The position numbers and the translations under genes were made by a program. A model generated the notes under the pieces. It saw only the letters and a program-made list of their open reading frames with translations. It searched no databases and was not told the origin of the DNA. This document shows positions 34,129 through 43,597 of a stretch of 64,000 nt of DNA, in pieces; the stretch's first letter is position 1, and each line of letters begins with the position of its first letter. Source of the stretch: Caballeronia telluris. Its GTDB lineage: Bacteria > Pseudomonadota > Gammaproteobacteria > Burkholderiales > Burkholderiaceae. The stretch covers positions 558,001 to 622,000 of the forward strand of contig NZ_FCNZ02000001.1 in assembly GCF_001544495.1 (NCBI RefSeq). Reading direction: 5' to 3'.

Positions 34129-36066
34129 TCAGGCTGCCTGCCGCGCGCACTCGGACATCGACAGTGAAATGCGCGTGCCGGCGCCCGGCGCGCTGTCGAT
34201 TCGCAACCGCGCATTCAGCCGCGCCGCGCGCTCGCGCATGATATGAAAGCCGACGTGCGCCTCGCCGCGCGCGGCGATGGCGGCGGGCTCGAAGCCCTGG
34301 CCGTCGTCCTCGATCAGCATGTGGAATTCGCGGCCGTTCTCGATGACCACATGCACCTCGGACGCCTCCGCGTGCTTGCGGATGTTCGACAGCGCTTCCT
34401 GGAGGATGAACAGCACCTGCAACTGCCGGTCGGGCGGCAGGGGCGGGCCGCCGGTCTCGTCGAAACGCCAGTCGACGCTCGCCTCCGATTGCCGCTCGAA
34501 CCGCGCCACCGTATCCGCGACCGCGCGCTTCAGGTCGCCGCTTTCGAGCTTCGTGCGGAAATTGACGAGCAACTCGCGCACGTCGTCGTAGCTCTCTTCC
34601 AGCCCGCCGCGCAGGAGCGGCACGATCTCGCGCACTTCGTCGATATGGTTTTCCTGCGCGGCGGTGTCGAGCATGTGCACCTGAATTTTCAGGAAGTTGA
34701 GGCTCTGCGCGATGCTGTCGTGCAACCCCTGCGCGACGAGATGACGCTCCTGCGCGACCGCGAACTGTCGCGCGGCGCTCGCGAGCCGATGGTTCTGCAG
34801 CGCGGTGCCGAGATGCCGGCCGAGCGTTTCGAGCAATTGCACCTGCGAGGCCGGCATCATGTGGTCGTGCGCGAAATGCAGCGAGAAGGAGCCGAGCGTC
34901 GTTTCCTGCGACACGATGCGAAACGCCGCGACGCCGGCGAAACCGGCCTTGCGGCATCCGTCGACAAACGGATTCTCGCGCGGCGACCAGGGTTCGCGCG
35001 CGTAACGAATGACCGGCGGGCCTTGTGTGGCGGCGTTGCCGCAGAGACAGTCGTCGGCCGCCATGCAGCGTTCGGCGTCGACGAGTTCGGCGGGCATGCC
35101 TTGCGATGCGATCAGATGCAGGTTGCCGTCGTCCGGGCCGAGCGCGCGAACTGTGCCGCCTTGCGCGTCGAAACGACGCATGACGCGTTCGAGAAAGCCG
35201 CCGCACAACGTCTCGACATCGTGCGATTCGTGCAGGAAGGCGGTCATTTCGTAGAGCGCCGTCAACTCGCGGTTCTGCGCGGCAAGCTGCGCCGTCTTCA
35301 TGTCGACGCGTCGTTCGAGTTCGCGATGATGGCTCTGCAACTGATACGCCATGCGGTTGAACCCTTCGGCGAGATGACCGAATTCGTCGTGCGACCCGAC
35401 CGGCAGGCGCGCCGCGAAGTCGCGCTTTTCGATGCGCGCGATGCCGTCTTCGAGTCGCTGCACCGGCACCACGAACCACAGGTACAGCAGATAGACGATC
35501 GCGATCGTCCCGATGCACGCCATCGCGGCAAGCGCCATTTGCGAACGACGCAGCCATGCGGTTTTGCGCGCGTTCTCCTCTTCGATCATGCGAACGAGCG
35601 TGTTGGCCTCGGCGATGAACGACGGCAGAAGATCGACGTAAAGCAGGCTTTCACGCGCGGGCGTCGCGCTGTTGGAGGAAATGGCCGGTTTGAGCGAGTA
35701 GCGCCAGCCAGTTTCGACGAGCCCGAACTGAATCAGTATGTCGAGTGAATCGGGAAGGAAGAGCGGCCGGGACGGCTCGCCATGCTTGAGACCATCGAGC
35801 GTGCGTTCGAGCAGCGCGACTTGGGCGGCGACCTCGGCCGCACGCCCCGCACGGGCTTCGTCGAGCGCCACGGCGATCAGCGACGCGCGCATGCGCAGAC
35901 TGCCGGCGTCGTTGATCGCGGCGCCCGCGCCCTCAAGCTGCCACGAAAGCCACAACGTGCCGACGATCATCGCGAGCACGAGCGTCAGCGCGACGCCCGA
36001 CAGTGCGACGATGCGCGTGGACAGCCGATGATTGAAACGCGCGAGGCGTTCGAGTAGGGACGGCAT
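34129..36066 (-). CDS. narX: Nitrate-sensing histidine kinase NarX
   Basis: A 645-residue membrane sensor kinase. It has two transmembrane helices (about 19-42 and 177-200), and between them a nitrate-binding P-box, INDAGSLRMRA (51-61). A HAMP domain, a cysteine-containing GAF-like central region (Cys334, Cys340, Cys342) and a HisKA_3 kinase follow, with His449 in QGLHDSIAQSL and an HATPase domain. It detects periplasmic nitrate or nitrite and phosphorylates NarL. The three clustered cysteines are like the central module of NarX/NarQ. The gene lies between mobB and narL. Confidence 0.93.
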   Translation of the reverse strand: MPSLLERLARFNHRLSTRIVALSGVALTLVLAMIVGTLWLSWQLEGAGAAINDAGSLRMRASLIAVALDEARAGRAAEVAAQVALLERTLDGLKHGEPSRPLFLPDSLDILIQFGLVETGWRYSLKPAISSNSATPARESLLYVDLLPSFIAEANTLVRMIEEENARKTAWLRRSQMALAAMACIGTIAIVYLLYLWFVVPVQRLEDGIARIEKRDFAARLPVGSHDEFGHLAEGFNRMAYQLQSHHRELERRVDMKTAQLAAQNRELTALYEMTAFLHESHDVETLCGGFLERVMRRFDAQGGTVRALGPDDGNLHLIASQGMPAELVDAERCMAADDCLCGNAATQGPPVIRYAREPWSPRENPFVDGCRKAGFAGVAAFRIVSQETTLGSFSLHFAHDHMMPASQVQLLETLGRHLGTALQNHRLASAARQFAVAQERHLVAQGLHDSIAQSLNFLKIQVHMLDTAAQENHIDEVREIVPLLRGGLEESYDDVRELLVNFRTKLESGDLKRAVADTVARFERQSEASVDWRFDETGGPPLPPDRQLQVLFILQEALSNIRKHAEASEVHVVIENGREFHMLIEDDGQGFEPAAIAARGEAHVGFHIMRERAARLNARLRIDSAPGAGTRISLSMSECARQAA

Positions 36067-36114
36067 TGAGAGCCTGCGGCGAAACGACGCTGCCGGTTGC
36101 CTGTGGTTGAAAGC

Positions 36115-36657
36115 TCAATTATCCCGCGTGCCCGGCATCTCGAAATTGATATGGACGGTCTTGCAGACGAATTCTCCGATTCGGTCTATGTCGCTCAGCG
36201 GCAGGACCGGTAGCGTGGTTGCGAGCGCGGCCGGATCGTCGCTTGCGATAGCGAGAATGGCCGCATCGGTCTTGTAGAGCGGCTCGGTGGCGAGCGCCGC
36301 GCGCACGACTTCGAGACGCGGAAGCGATTCGCGCGTGTAGCCTTCGACTATCGTGAGGTCGGCTGGCGCGAGGCGGGCCGCCAGTTCATCGAGGGACGGC
36401 TCCAGCTCGTCGCGCAGTTCGCGCACGATCGCATAGCGATACGGCGATGCGATCAGAACCTCGCCCGCGCCGGCATGGCGAAAGCGCGCGCTGTCCTTGT
36501 GCGCGGGTTCGAGCTCGATCGAGTGATGACTGTGCTTGATCACGTTGACGACGATGCCGCGCGCGCGCAGCCAGGGCAGGAGCGCCTCGATCAACGTGGT
36601 CTTGCCCTGGCCGGAGCGGCCGGAGATGCCGAAGAGCGGCGGCTTCGGTGAAATCAT
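36115..36657 (-). CDS. mobB: Molybdopterin-guanine dinucleotide biosynthesis adaptor MobB
   Basis: A 180-residue P-loop protein with Walker [11 protein letters not shown] and the [10 protein letters not shown] region typical of MobB. It helps load guanine nucleotide onto molybdopterin for enzymes such as NarG. Its position between narI and narX ties it to nitrate-reductase maturation. The gap to narI (135 bp) shows no evident promoter. Confidence 0.92.
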   Translation of the reverse strand: MISPKPPLFGISGRSGQGKTTLIEALLPWLRARGIVVNVIKHSHHSIELEPAHKDSARFRHAGAGEVLIASPYRYAIVRELRDELEPSLDELAARLAPADLTIVEGYTRESLPRLEVVRAALATEPLYKTDAAILAIASDDPAALATTLPVLPLSDIDRIGEFVCKTVHINFEMPGTRDN

Positions 36658-36793
36658 GCGTGTGTCCGTTCGGTTCTTTCCGATGATTGAAGCAGTTGAT
36701 CCACATGGCCGGCAGCGCCGGTTGGCGTCGACAGCGAACAGCAGTGTAGCGGCAAAACGCCGCGGACCATGCGATGGCTCCGGACCGCGAGCC

Positions 36794-37477
36794 TCAACGC
36801 GGGCGAACGAGCTGCCACGCGCGCCCGAGATACGTGACGGACGCGAATCCGCTCCACACGTGCACGAGGCGCGTGAACGGGAAGATCACGAACAGCGTGA
36901 TGCCCATGAAGAGATGCAGCTTGAAAAGAATCGGCGCATCCGCGATGAGACTGGCTGCGTCTCCCTGCAAGGTGACGATGTGCTGCGCCCAGGTCATGAG
37001 CAGCACCATCATGTGGCCGTCCATGTGTTGCGTCGAAACGCCGATGGTCGAGAGGCCGAGCAACAGCGTTGCGAGAATCCAGACCAGGAGCAGCTTGTCG
37101 CCGCGTTTGGTGACGGCGGAAATGCGGGCATTTGTCAGCCGCCGGTGCACGAGGATCAGCAGTCCGGCGAGGCACAGCGTACCCATCACGCCGCCGGCGA
37201 CCATTGCGACGATCTGCTTCGTGCCGTGCGCGACGCCGAGCCAGTCCCAGACGGCAACTGGCGTGAGCAGGCCGAACAGATGGCCGAAGAAGAGTCCCAG
37301 TATGCCGACGTGAAAGAGGATATTGCCGAGCCGGAGCGCGCCGCGGTGCAGCATCTGCGAACTGTCGGACTTCCAGGTGTACTGTTCGCGCTCGAAGCGC
37401 GCAAGGCTGCCGAACAGGAAGATTGCTGCCGCGATATACGGATAAATTCCGAAGAAGAATTGATGGACCAGGGACAC
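36794..37477 (-). CDS. narI: Respiratory nitrate reductase gamma subunit (cytochrome b)
   Basis: A 227-residue, five-helix inner-membrane protein with the heme b histidines in [16 protein letters not shown] and in [13 protein letters not shown] and RLVHVWSG. It takes electrons from quinol and passes them via NarH to NarG. The length is standard. It starts 13 bp after narJ ends. Confidence 0.95.
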   Translation of the reverse strand: MSLVHQFFFGIYPYIAAAIFLFGSLARFEREQYTWKSDSSQMLHRGALRLGNILFHVGILGLFFGHLFGLLTPVAVWDWLGVAHGTKQIVAMVAGGVMGTLCLAGLLILVHRRLTNARISAVTKRGDKLLLVWILATLLLGLSTIGVSTQHMDGHMMVLLMTWAQHIVTLQGDAASLIADAPILFKLHLFMGITLFVIFPFTRLVHVWSGFASVTYLGRAWQLVRPR

Positions 37478-37490
37478 GTCGAATTTCCTT

Positions 37491-38162
37491 TCAGTGGGTG
37501 GCCGCCGCGCCGCGCGGATAAAAATGCACCGGCTGCGCGAGGGGCGTGGTCATTCGCGAGGCTAGCAACGGCTCGACGCCGTCCGAACCCGGGCCGAACA
37601 TCTCGAGCGCTTCGTCCATGTCGCGCACGGGCGGTTCGGTCCGGGTCTGAGGCACGACATCCGTCATCGAGCGCAACACGTCGAATGCCGATGCATACGG
37701 GCTTTTGCCGCGCGCGAGCCGCTCGCCGAGCGCCGCGAGCACGTGGATCGCTTCGCCGAGCAGCGCGCGCGCCTGCGCCGGATCGATCATGCCCAGCACT
37801 TCGAGGAAGAGCGGCACATAGTCCGGCAATTCGTTCGACGCCATGTCGAGACCGTGGCGGCGATACTCGTCGAGCAGATCGACCATCGCCTGTCCGCGAT
37901 CGCGGCCTTCACCGTGCACGTGTTCGAAGAGATGCAACGAATGAGACGGATTGCAATCGAATGTACCGACGTAGTTTTCCTGCAACTCGATGAGCGACTG
38001 GTGCTTCAACATCGCGACGAGCGGTTTCAACTGAAGCCCGGCTTCGTGCCACGCGCATAGCGCATCCTCGATGTCGGGGAGCGCGGCGAGCAGCTCCGGT
38101 TCGGGATAATCGAGCAGCGCGGCGAGAACGGGATAAATCGACATCGTTGCAACTTCCGTCAT
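37491..38162 (-). CDS. narJ: Nitrate reductase assembly chaperone NarJ
   Basis: A 223-residue cytosolic chaperone of the TorD/NarJ family (LAALLDYPEPELLAALPDIEDALCAWHEAGLQ; HLFEHVHGEGRDRGQAM). It holds apo-NarGH until the molybdenum cofactor is inserted. The start at 38162 has AGGAG upstream and overlaps the narH stop (ATGA). The frame stays open far into narH, but that part is a shadow. Confidence 0.94.
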   Translation of the reverse strand: MTEVATMSIYPVLAALLDYPEPELLAALPDIEDALCAWHEAGLQLKPLVAMLKHQSLIELQENYVGTFDCNPSHSLHLFEHVHGEGRDRGQAMVDLLDEYRRHGLDMASNELPDYVPLFLEVLGMIDPAQARALLGEAIHVLAALGERLARGKSPYASAFDVLRSMTDVVPQTRTEPPVRDMDEALEMFGPGSDGVEPLLASRMTTPLAQPVHFYPRGAAATH

Positions 38163-39712
38163 GACTGTGCTCCTGCTTTTTTGCGCGACTTGGGCATGTC
38201 GGCGAACACGACACTGCCTTGCGGTTTCTTGCCGAAGAGCGAGCCCTCGGACGCCCCGCCCGAGCAACCGTTTCCGAAGGAAAAGCCGCAGCTGCCCTTT
38301 TCGTTGAAGCTGTCCTCGACCATTTCCTTGTGCGACGACGGCACGACAAAGCGGTCCTCGTAGTTGGCGATCGCGAGCGTCTGGTACATGTCCTCGACCT
38401 GCGCGGCGGTGAGGCCCGTGCCGTCGAGTAGTTCTGGTTCCGCGCGTCCGTGGACCGTCTCGGCCCGCTTGAACGCGCGCATCGCGAGCATGCGTTCGAG
38501 CGCGGACAGCACGGGGCGCTCGTCGCCCGCAGTCAGCAGGTTCGCGAGATAGCGCATCGGAATGCGCAGGCTCTTCACGTCGGGAATGACGCCGTCCATG
38601 CCGATGTGGCCGGCTTCCGCCGCGGACTGGATCGGCGAGAGCGGGGGGATGTACCAGACCATCGGGAGCGTCCGGTACTCCGGATGCAGCGGGAATGCCA
38701 CCTTCCACTGCACCGCCATCTTGTAGACAGGAGACTTGCGTGCCGCGTCGATCCAGCTTTGTGAAATGCCCTGGCGCAGCGCCTCGGCCTGCACCTGCGG
38801 ATCATGCGGGTCGAGGAACACGTCGAGCTGCGACTGATACAGGTCCTGCTCTCGCTCGACCGATGCGGCTTCGCCGATCTTTTCGGCGTCATAGAGCATC
38901 ACGCCGAGATAGCGGATTCGCCCGACGCACGTTTCCGAGCAGACGGTGGGTTGTCCGGCTTCAATACGCGGATAGCAGAAGATGCACTTCTCCGCTTTGC
39001 CGCTTTGCCAGTTGAAGTAGATCTTCTTGTACGGGCAGCCGGAGATGCACATGCGCCAGCCGCGGCACTTGTCCTGATCGACGAGCACGATGCCGTCGTC
39101 TTCGCGCTTGTAGACCGAGCCCGACGGGCATGAGGCGACACACGCCGGGTTCAGGCAGTGTTCGCACAGACGCGGCAGATACATCATGAAGGTGTTCTCG
39201 AAAGTCGAGTACATCTCCTTTTGCACCTGGTCGAACAGCATGTCGCGGCCGCGCGAGGCGAACTCGCCGCCGAGATCGTCTTCCCAGTTCGGACCCCATT
39301 CGATCTTGTCCATCTTCTTGCCGGTGAGCACCGAGACGGGCCGGGCAGTGGGCGGCGTCTGGGACAGCGGAGCCTTCTGCAGATGCTCGTAGTCGTAGGT
39401 GAACGGCTCGTAGTACTCGTCGATGGCGGGCAGGTTCGGGTTGGCGAACAGGTTCGCGAGCACCTTGAGCTTACCGCCCTGACGCGGTTCGATTTTCCCG
39501 TCGGCGTTGCGCTTCCAGCCGCCTTGCCACTTCTCCTGATTCTCCCATTCCTTCGGGAAACCGATTCCCGGCTTCGTCTCGACGTTGTTGAACCACGCAT
39601 ACTCGACGCCGTCACGCGAGCTCCACACGTTCTTGCACGTGATCGAGCACGTGTGGCACCCGATGCACTTGTCCAGATTCAGGACCATCGCTACCTGCGC
39701 GCGGATCTTCAT
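38159..39712 (-). CDS. narH: Respiratory nitrate reductase beta subunit
   Basis: A 517-residue iron-sulfur protein. Cysteine groups are CIGCHTCSITCKNVW, CEHCLNPACVASCP, CRGWRMCISGCPYKK and CIFC...CSETCVG, giving three [4Fe-4S] clusters and one [3Fe-4S] cluster. The Trp in CRGW marks the 3Fe site. It relays electrons from NarI to NarG. The start at 39712 overlaps the narG stop (ATGA), and length and start agree with the family. Confidence 0.96.
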   Translation of the reverse strand: MKIRAQVAMVLNLDKCIGCHTCSITCKNVWSSRDGVEYAWFNNVETKPGIGFPKEWENQEKWQGGWKRNADGKIEPRQGGKLKVLANLFANPNLPAIDEYYEPFTYDYEHLQKAPLSQTPPTARPVSVLTGKKMDKIEWGPNWEDDLGGEFASRGRDMLFDQVQKEMYSTFENTFMMYLPRLCEHCLNPACVASCPSGSVYKREDDGIVLVDQDKCRGWRMCISGCPYKKIYFNWQSGKAEKCIFCYPRIEAGQPTVCSETCVGRIRYLGVMLYDAEKIGEAASVEREQDLYQSQLDVFLDPHDPQVQAEALRQGISQSWIDAARKSPVYKMAVQWKVAFPLHPEYRTLPMVWYIPPLSPIQSAAEAGHIGMDGVIPDVKSLRIPMRYLANLLTAGDERPVLSALERMLAMRAFKRAETVHGRAEPELLDGTGLTAAQVEDMYQTLAIANYEDRFVVPSSHKEMVEDSFNEKGSCGFSFGNGCSGGASEGSLFGKKPQGSVVFADMPKSRKKAGAQS

Positions 39713-42700
39713 GCGACTGCTCCTTCGTTCAGCGGGCCTTCCAGCCACTCGACCTTCTTCATCTTGCGGACGATCACGTATTCGTCGCGATTCGATCCGA
39801 CCGTTCCGTAGTAGTTGAAGCCATACGCCTGCTGCGCATAGCCGCCGATCATGTGCGTCGGCTTCAGCACCGTGCGCGTGACGGAGTTGTGGATGCCGCC
39901 GCGCATGCCGCTCGTTTCCGCGCCAGGCACGTTCACGATCTTTTCCTGCGCGTGATACATGAGACACATGCCGCGCGGTACGCGCTGGCTCACGACGACG
40001 CGCGCGGTGAGCGTGCCGTTCACGTTGAACACCTCGACCCAGTCGTTATCGACGAGTCCGGCTTCGCGGGCCTCCGTTTCCGACACCCACACGTGCGGAC
40101 CGCCGCGCGAAAGGGTGAGCATGCGCAGGTTGTCCGTGTAAGTGGAGTGGATGCCCCATTTCTGATGCGGCGTGATCCAGTTCAGCACGAGTTCGTGCTC
40201 GCCATTGGGCTTGGTGCCGAGCATCGGAGCGATGGTCTTGGTGTCGATGGCCGGGCGATACACGCACGAGCCTTCGCCGAAGTCGAGCATCCAGCGGTGG
40301 TCCTGGTAGAACTGCTGGCGTCCGGTGAGCGTGCGCCATGGAATGAGTTCGTGCACGTTGGTGTAGCCGGCGTTGTAGCTGACTTCCTCCGATTCAAGGC
40401 CCGACCACGTCGGCGCGGAAATAATCTTGCGCGGCTGTGCCTGCACGTCGCGGAAACGGATCTTGTCGTGCTCGCGGCCGATAGCGAGATGCGTATGATC
40501 GCGACCGGTGATCTTCGAGAGCGCCTCCCATGCTTTGACCGCCACATGTCCGTTGGTTTCGGGCGCGAAGGTCAGGATCATTTCGGCGGCGTCGATGGCA
40601 GTGTCGAGCCGCGGACGGCCCTGACTCACGCCGGGTTCCGTGACGGTGCGCGTCAGATGCGCCAGTTCACCTACCTCATGCGCCGTGTTCCAGTTGATGC
40701 CTTTGCCGCCGTTGCCGAGCTTGTCGAGCAGCGGCCCGACCGACGTGAACTTGCTGTAGATATCGTTGTAATCGCGCTCGACGACCGTCATCGACGGCGC
40801 GGTCTTGCCTGGAATCAGTTCGCATTCGCCGGCTCGCCAGTCCTTCGGCTCGAACGGCTGGCCGAGCTCGCCCGGCGTGTCGTGCATGAGCGGCGTGCAA
40901 ACGATGTCCCGGCGCTTGCCGAGCGCGGGTCCGCCGATGTCGGTAAACTTCTTCGCAATCGCCTTGTAGATTTCCCAATCGGTCTTGCTCTCCCAGAGGG
41001 GCTGCACGGCCTCCGAAAGCGGATGAATGAACGGATGCATGTCGGACGTGTTCAGGTCGTCCTTCTCATACCAGGTTGCGGTCGGGAGGACGATGTCGCC
41101 GTAGAGACACGTCGTGCTCATGCGGAAATCGAGCACCGTGAGCAGATCGAGCTTGCCTTCGGCCGCTTCGCGCACCTTCACTTCGCCGGGCTTGATCGCA
41201 TCGGCTTCGTCGGCGAACAAGGCGTTCTGCGTGCCGAGCAGGTACTTCAGGAAATATTCGTGTCCCTTGCCCGAACTGCCGAGGATGTTCGAACGCCACA
41301 CGAACATGTTGCGCGGGAAGTTCGCGGGATTGTCCGGGTCGTCGCACGCGAAACCGAGTGCGCCCGACTTCAGTCGTTCGACCACGTAGTCAATCGGCTC
41401 CTTGCCGGCTTGCGTTGCGGCGTCCACGAGATCGAGCGGATTAGCGCTCAATTGGGGCGCGCTTGGCAGCCAGCCCATACGCTCCGACTTCGCGTTCAGG
41501 TCGAGCATCGAAAGCCGCGCGTACTTCGACTTGTCGGCCGTGGGTGCAAGCACTTCGTCGAGCGCGACTTTCTCGTGCCGCCACTGGCTCGTGTGGTTGT
41601 AGAAGAACGACGTGCCGTTCATCTGCCTTGGCGGGCGGGTCCAGTCGAGGGCGAACGCGAGCGGCGCCCAGCCGAATTGCGGCCGGAGCTTTTCCTGCCC
41701 GACATAGTGCGCCCAGCCGCCGCCGCTTTGCCCGACGCAGCCGCACATCATCAGGAGGTTGATGATGCCGCGATAGATCATGTCGTTGTGATACCAGTGA
41801 TTCAGCGCCGCGCCGACGATCACCATGCTCTTGCCGTGCGTCTTCTCGGCGTTTTCGGCGAATTCGCGTGCGACCTGGATCACGAGCTTGCGCGGCACCG
41901 TCGTGTGCTTTTCCTGCCAGGCAGGCGTGCAGGGGACGTCGTCGTCGAAGGAGCGCGCGACGTTCGGGCCACCGAGGCCCTGGTCGACGCCGTAATTCGC
42001 CATCTGCAAGTCGAAGACCGTGGCGACGAGCGCACTCGTGCCGTCCGCGAGCGTGACGCGTCGCGCCGGCACGCGGCGTTCGAGCAGCGCGCCGTGTTCG
42101 CCGCCGAAGTAGGGAAAGCCGACATCGACGATCTCGTCGTGCGCGCCCGCCTTCACGAACGACAGGCGCGGATCGATCGCGCCGCCGCTGCCGCCGTCCT
42201 TCAGTTCAAGATTCCAGCGGCCGACTTTTTCGCCATCGTTATGCGCCGCTTCATTCCAGCGGAAGCCGACCGTGCCGTTAGGTGCGACGATCGCGCCGGT
42301 GGCGTCGTCGACGAGCAGTGTCTTCCATTGCGGGTTATTCGCTTCGCCGAGATTGTTCGCGAGGTGCGAGGCGCGCAGGAAATGATCGGGCACCAGCGTG
42401 CCATTGTTCTCGCGCAGCAGCACGAGCATCGGCATGTCGGTGTACTGCTTTACGTAGTCGCGCAGATACGAGGATGTGCGCGGCGCTTGCACCGCATGAA
42501 ACTCCTTCATGACGACGTGACCCATCGCCATCGCGAGCGCGGCGTCGGTGCCTTGCTTCGGCGCGAGCCAGATGTCGCCGAACTTGACCATTTCGCCGAA
42601 GTCCGACGATACCGCCACGGTCTTCGTGCCCTTGTAGCGCACTTCGGTGTAGAAATGCGCGTCGGGCGTGCGGGTCTGCGGGACGTTCGAACCCCACACC

Positions 42701-43449
42701 ATGAGGTACGTGGAGTTGTACCAGTCGGCGGATTCGGGCACGTCCGTCTGTTCGCCCCAGACTTGCGGCGAGGCGGGCGGAAGGTCGCAATACCAGTCGT
42801 AGAACGAGAGGCACGCGCCGCCGATCAGGCTCAGATAGCGCGCGCCGGCCGCGTAGGAAACCATTGACATCGCCGGAATCGGCGAGAAGCCGATCACGCG
42901 GTCCGGGCCAAATTTCTTGATCGTGAACGCGTTGGCCGCCGCGATGATCTCGGTCGCCGTGTCCCAGTCGGCGCGCACGAAGCCGCCGAGTCCGCGCACC
43001 TGCTTGTAGCGCGCGGCCTTCTCGGGGTTCTGGCTGATCGATTCCCATGCGTCGATCGGATCGAGCTTCTTGCGCGCCTCGCGCCACATTTCGATGAGGC
43101 GCCCGCGAATCATCGGATACTTCACGCGCTGCGCCGAATACACATACCAGCTATACGACGCACCGCGCGGACACCCGCGCGGCTCGTGATTCGGCAGATC
43201 GGCGCGGGTACGGGGATAGTCGGTCTGCTGCGTTTCCCACGTGATCAAACCGTTCTTGACATACACCTTCCATGAACACGAACCGGTGCAATTGACACCG
43301 TGCGTGGAGCGCACGACCTTGTCGTGCTGCCAGCGATTGCGATAGCCGTTCTCCCACGTGCGGTCTTCATCGACGACTGCGCCGTGACCATCGGAAAACG
43401 TCGACCGGGTGCGTTTCATGAACTTCAGCCGGTCAAGAAAGTGACTCAT
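39709..43449 (-). CDS. narG: Respiratory nitrate reductase alpha subunit
   Basis: A 1246-residue molybdenum bis-MGD enzyme that reduces nitrate to nitrite on the cytosolic face. The N-terminal HGVNCTGSCSW holds the unusual His/Cys [4Fe-4S] ligand set. The ESISQNPEKAARYKQ, WGSNVPQTRTPDAH and YSWYV regions are typical of membrane-bound NarG. No Tat-type leader is expected or seen. A 7-2-7 NarL-like site lies about 125 bp upstream, in the gap behind narK2. Confidence 0.97.
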   Translation of the reverse strand: MSHFLDRLKFMKRTRSTFSDGHGAVVDEDRTWENGYRNRWQHDKVVRSTHGVNCTGSCSWKVYVKNGLITWETQQTDYPRTRADLPNHEPRGCPRGASYSWYVYSAQRVKYPMIRGRLIEMWREARKKLDPIDAWESISQNPEKAARYKQVRGLGGFVRADWDTATEIIAAANAFTIKKFGPDRVIGFSPIPAMSMVSYAAGARYLSLIGGACLSFYDWYCDLPPASPQVWGEQTDVPESADWYNSTYLMVWGSNVPQTRTPDAHFYTEVRYKGTKTVAVSSDFGEMVKFGDIWLAPKQGTDAALAMAMGHVVMKEFHAVQAPRTSSYLRDYVKQYTDMPMLVLLRENNGTLVPDHFLRASHLANNLGEANNPQWKTLLVDDATGAIVAPNGTVGFRWNEAAHNDGEKVGRWNLELKDGGSGGAIDPRLSFVKAGAHDEIVDVGFPYFGGEHGALLERRVPARRVTLADGTSALVATVFDLQMANYGVDQGLGGPNVARSFDDDVPCTPAWQEKHTTVPRKLVIQVAREFAENAEKTHGKSMVIVGAALNHWYHNDMIYRGIINLLMMCGCVGQSGGGWAHYVGQEKLRPQFGWAPLAFALDWTRPPRQMNGTSFFYNHTSQWRHEKVALDEVLAPTADKSKYARLSMLDLNAKSERMGWLPSAPQLSANPLDLVDAATQAGKEPIDYVVERLKSGALGFACDDPDNPANFPRNMFVWRSNILGSSGKGHEYFLKYLLGTQNALFADEADAIKPGEVKVREAAEGKLDLLTVLDFRMSTTCLYGDIVLPTATWYEKDDLNTSDMHPFIHPLSEAVQPLWESKTDWEIYKAIAKKFTDIGGPALGKRRDIVCTPLMHDTPGELGQPFEPKDWRAGECELIPGKTAPSMTVVERDYNDIYSKFTSVGPLLDKLGNGGKGINWNTAHEVGELAHLTRTVTEPGVSQGRPRLDTAIDAAEMILTFAPETNGHVAVKAWEALSKITGRDHTHLAIGREHDKIRFRDVQAQPRKIISAPTWSGLESEEVSYNAGYTNVHELIPWRTLTGRQQFYQDHRWMLDFGEGSCVYRPAIDTKTIAPMLGTKPNGEHELVLNWITPHQKWGIHSTYTDNLRMLTLSRGGPHVWVSETEAREAGLVDNDWVEVFNVNGTLTARVVVSQRVPRGMCLMYHAQEKIVNVPGAETSGMRGGIHNSVTRTVLKPTHMIGGYAQQAYGFNYYGTVGSNRDEYVIVRKMKKVEWLEGPLNEGAVA

Positions 43450-43571
43450 TTTTTATCTCCAAGCGGCGCTTCTCGCGCCTGGCGGCGAGAAGGAAAGCCA
43501 GGCGGAAGCAGACCGGGTCAGCATAGGCGCAGGCGTTGTGCTTGCCTATTCGCCATAGGTTGAAGTCGGGT

Positions 43572-43587
43572 TACGTCTTTAGGCGTA
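43572..43587. promoter_or_regulatory. NarL-type 7-2-7 site upstream of narG
   Basis: TACGTCT-TT-AGGCGTA matches the heptamer pair TACYYMT-N2-AKRRGTA except for one base in each half. It lies 123 bp upstream of narG. It shares AGGCGTA(A/G)TCCG with the site upstream of narK1. The same 148-bp gap also holds a CCTAT/ATAGG inverted repeat (43546-43560). Confidence 0.6.
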
Positions 43588-43597
43588 GTCCGCCGGA

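Noticed and set aside
39853-42867. 1004-residue plus-strand frame
   Set aside because: It is antisense to narG; no domain pattern, high-GC artefact.
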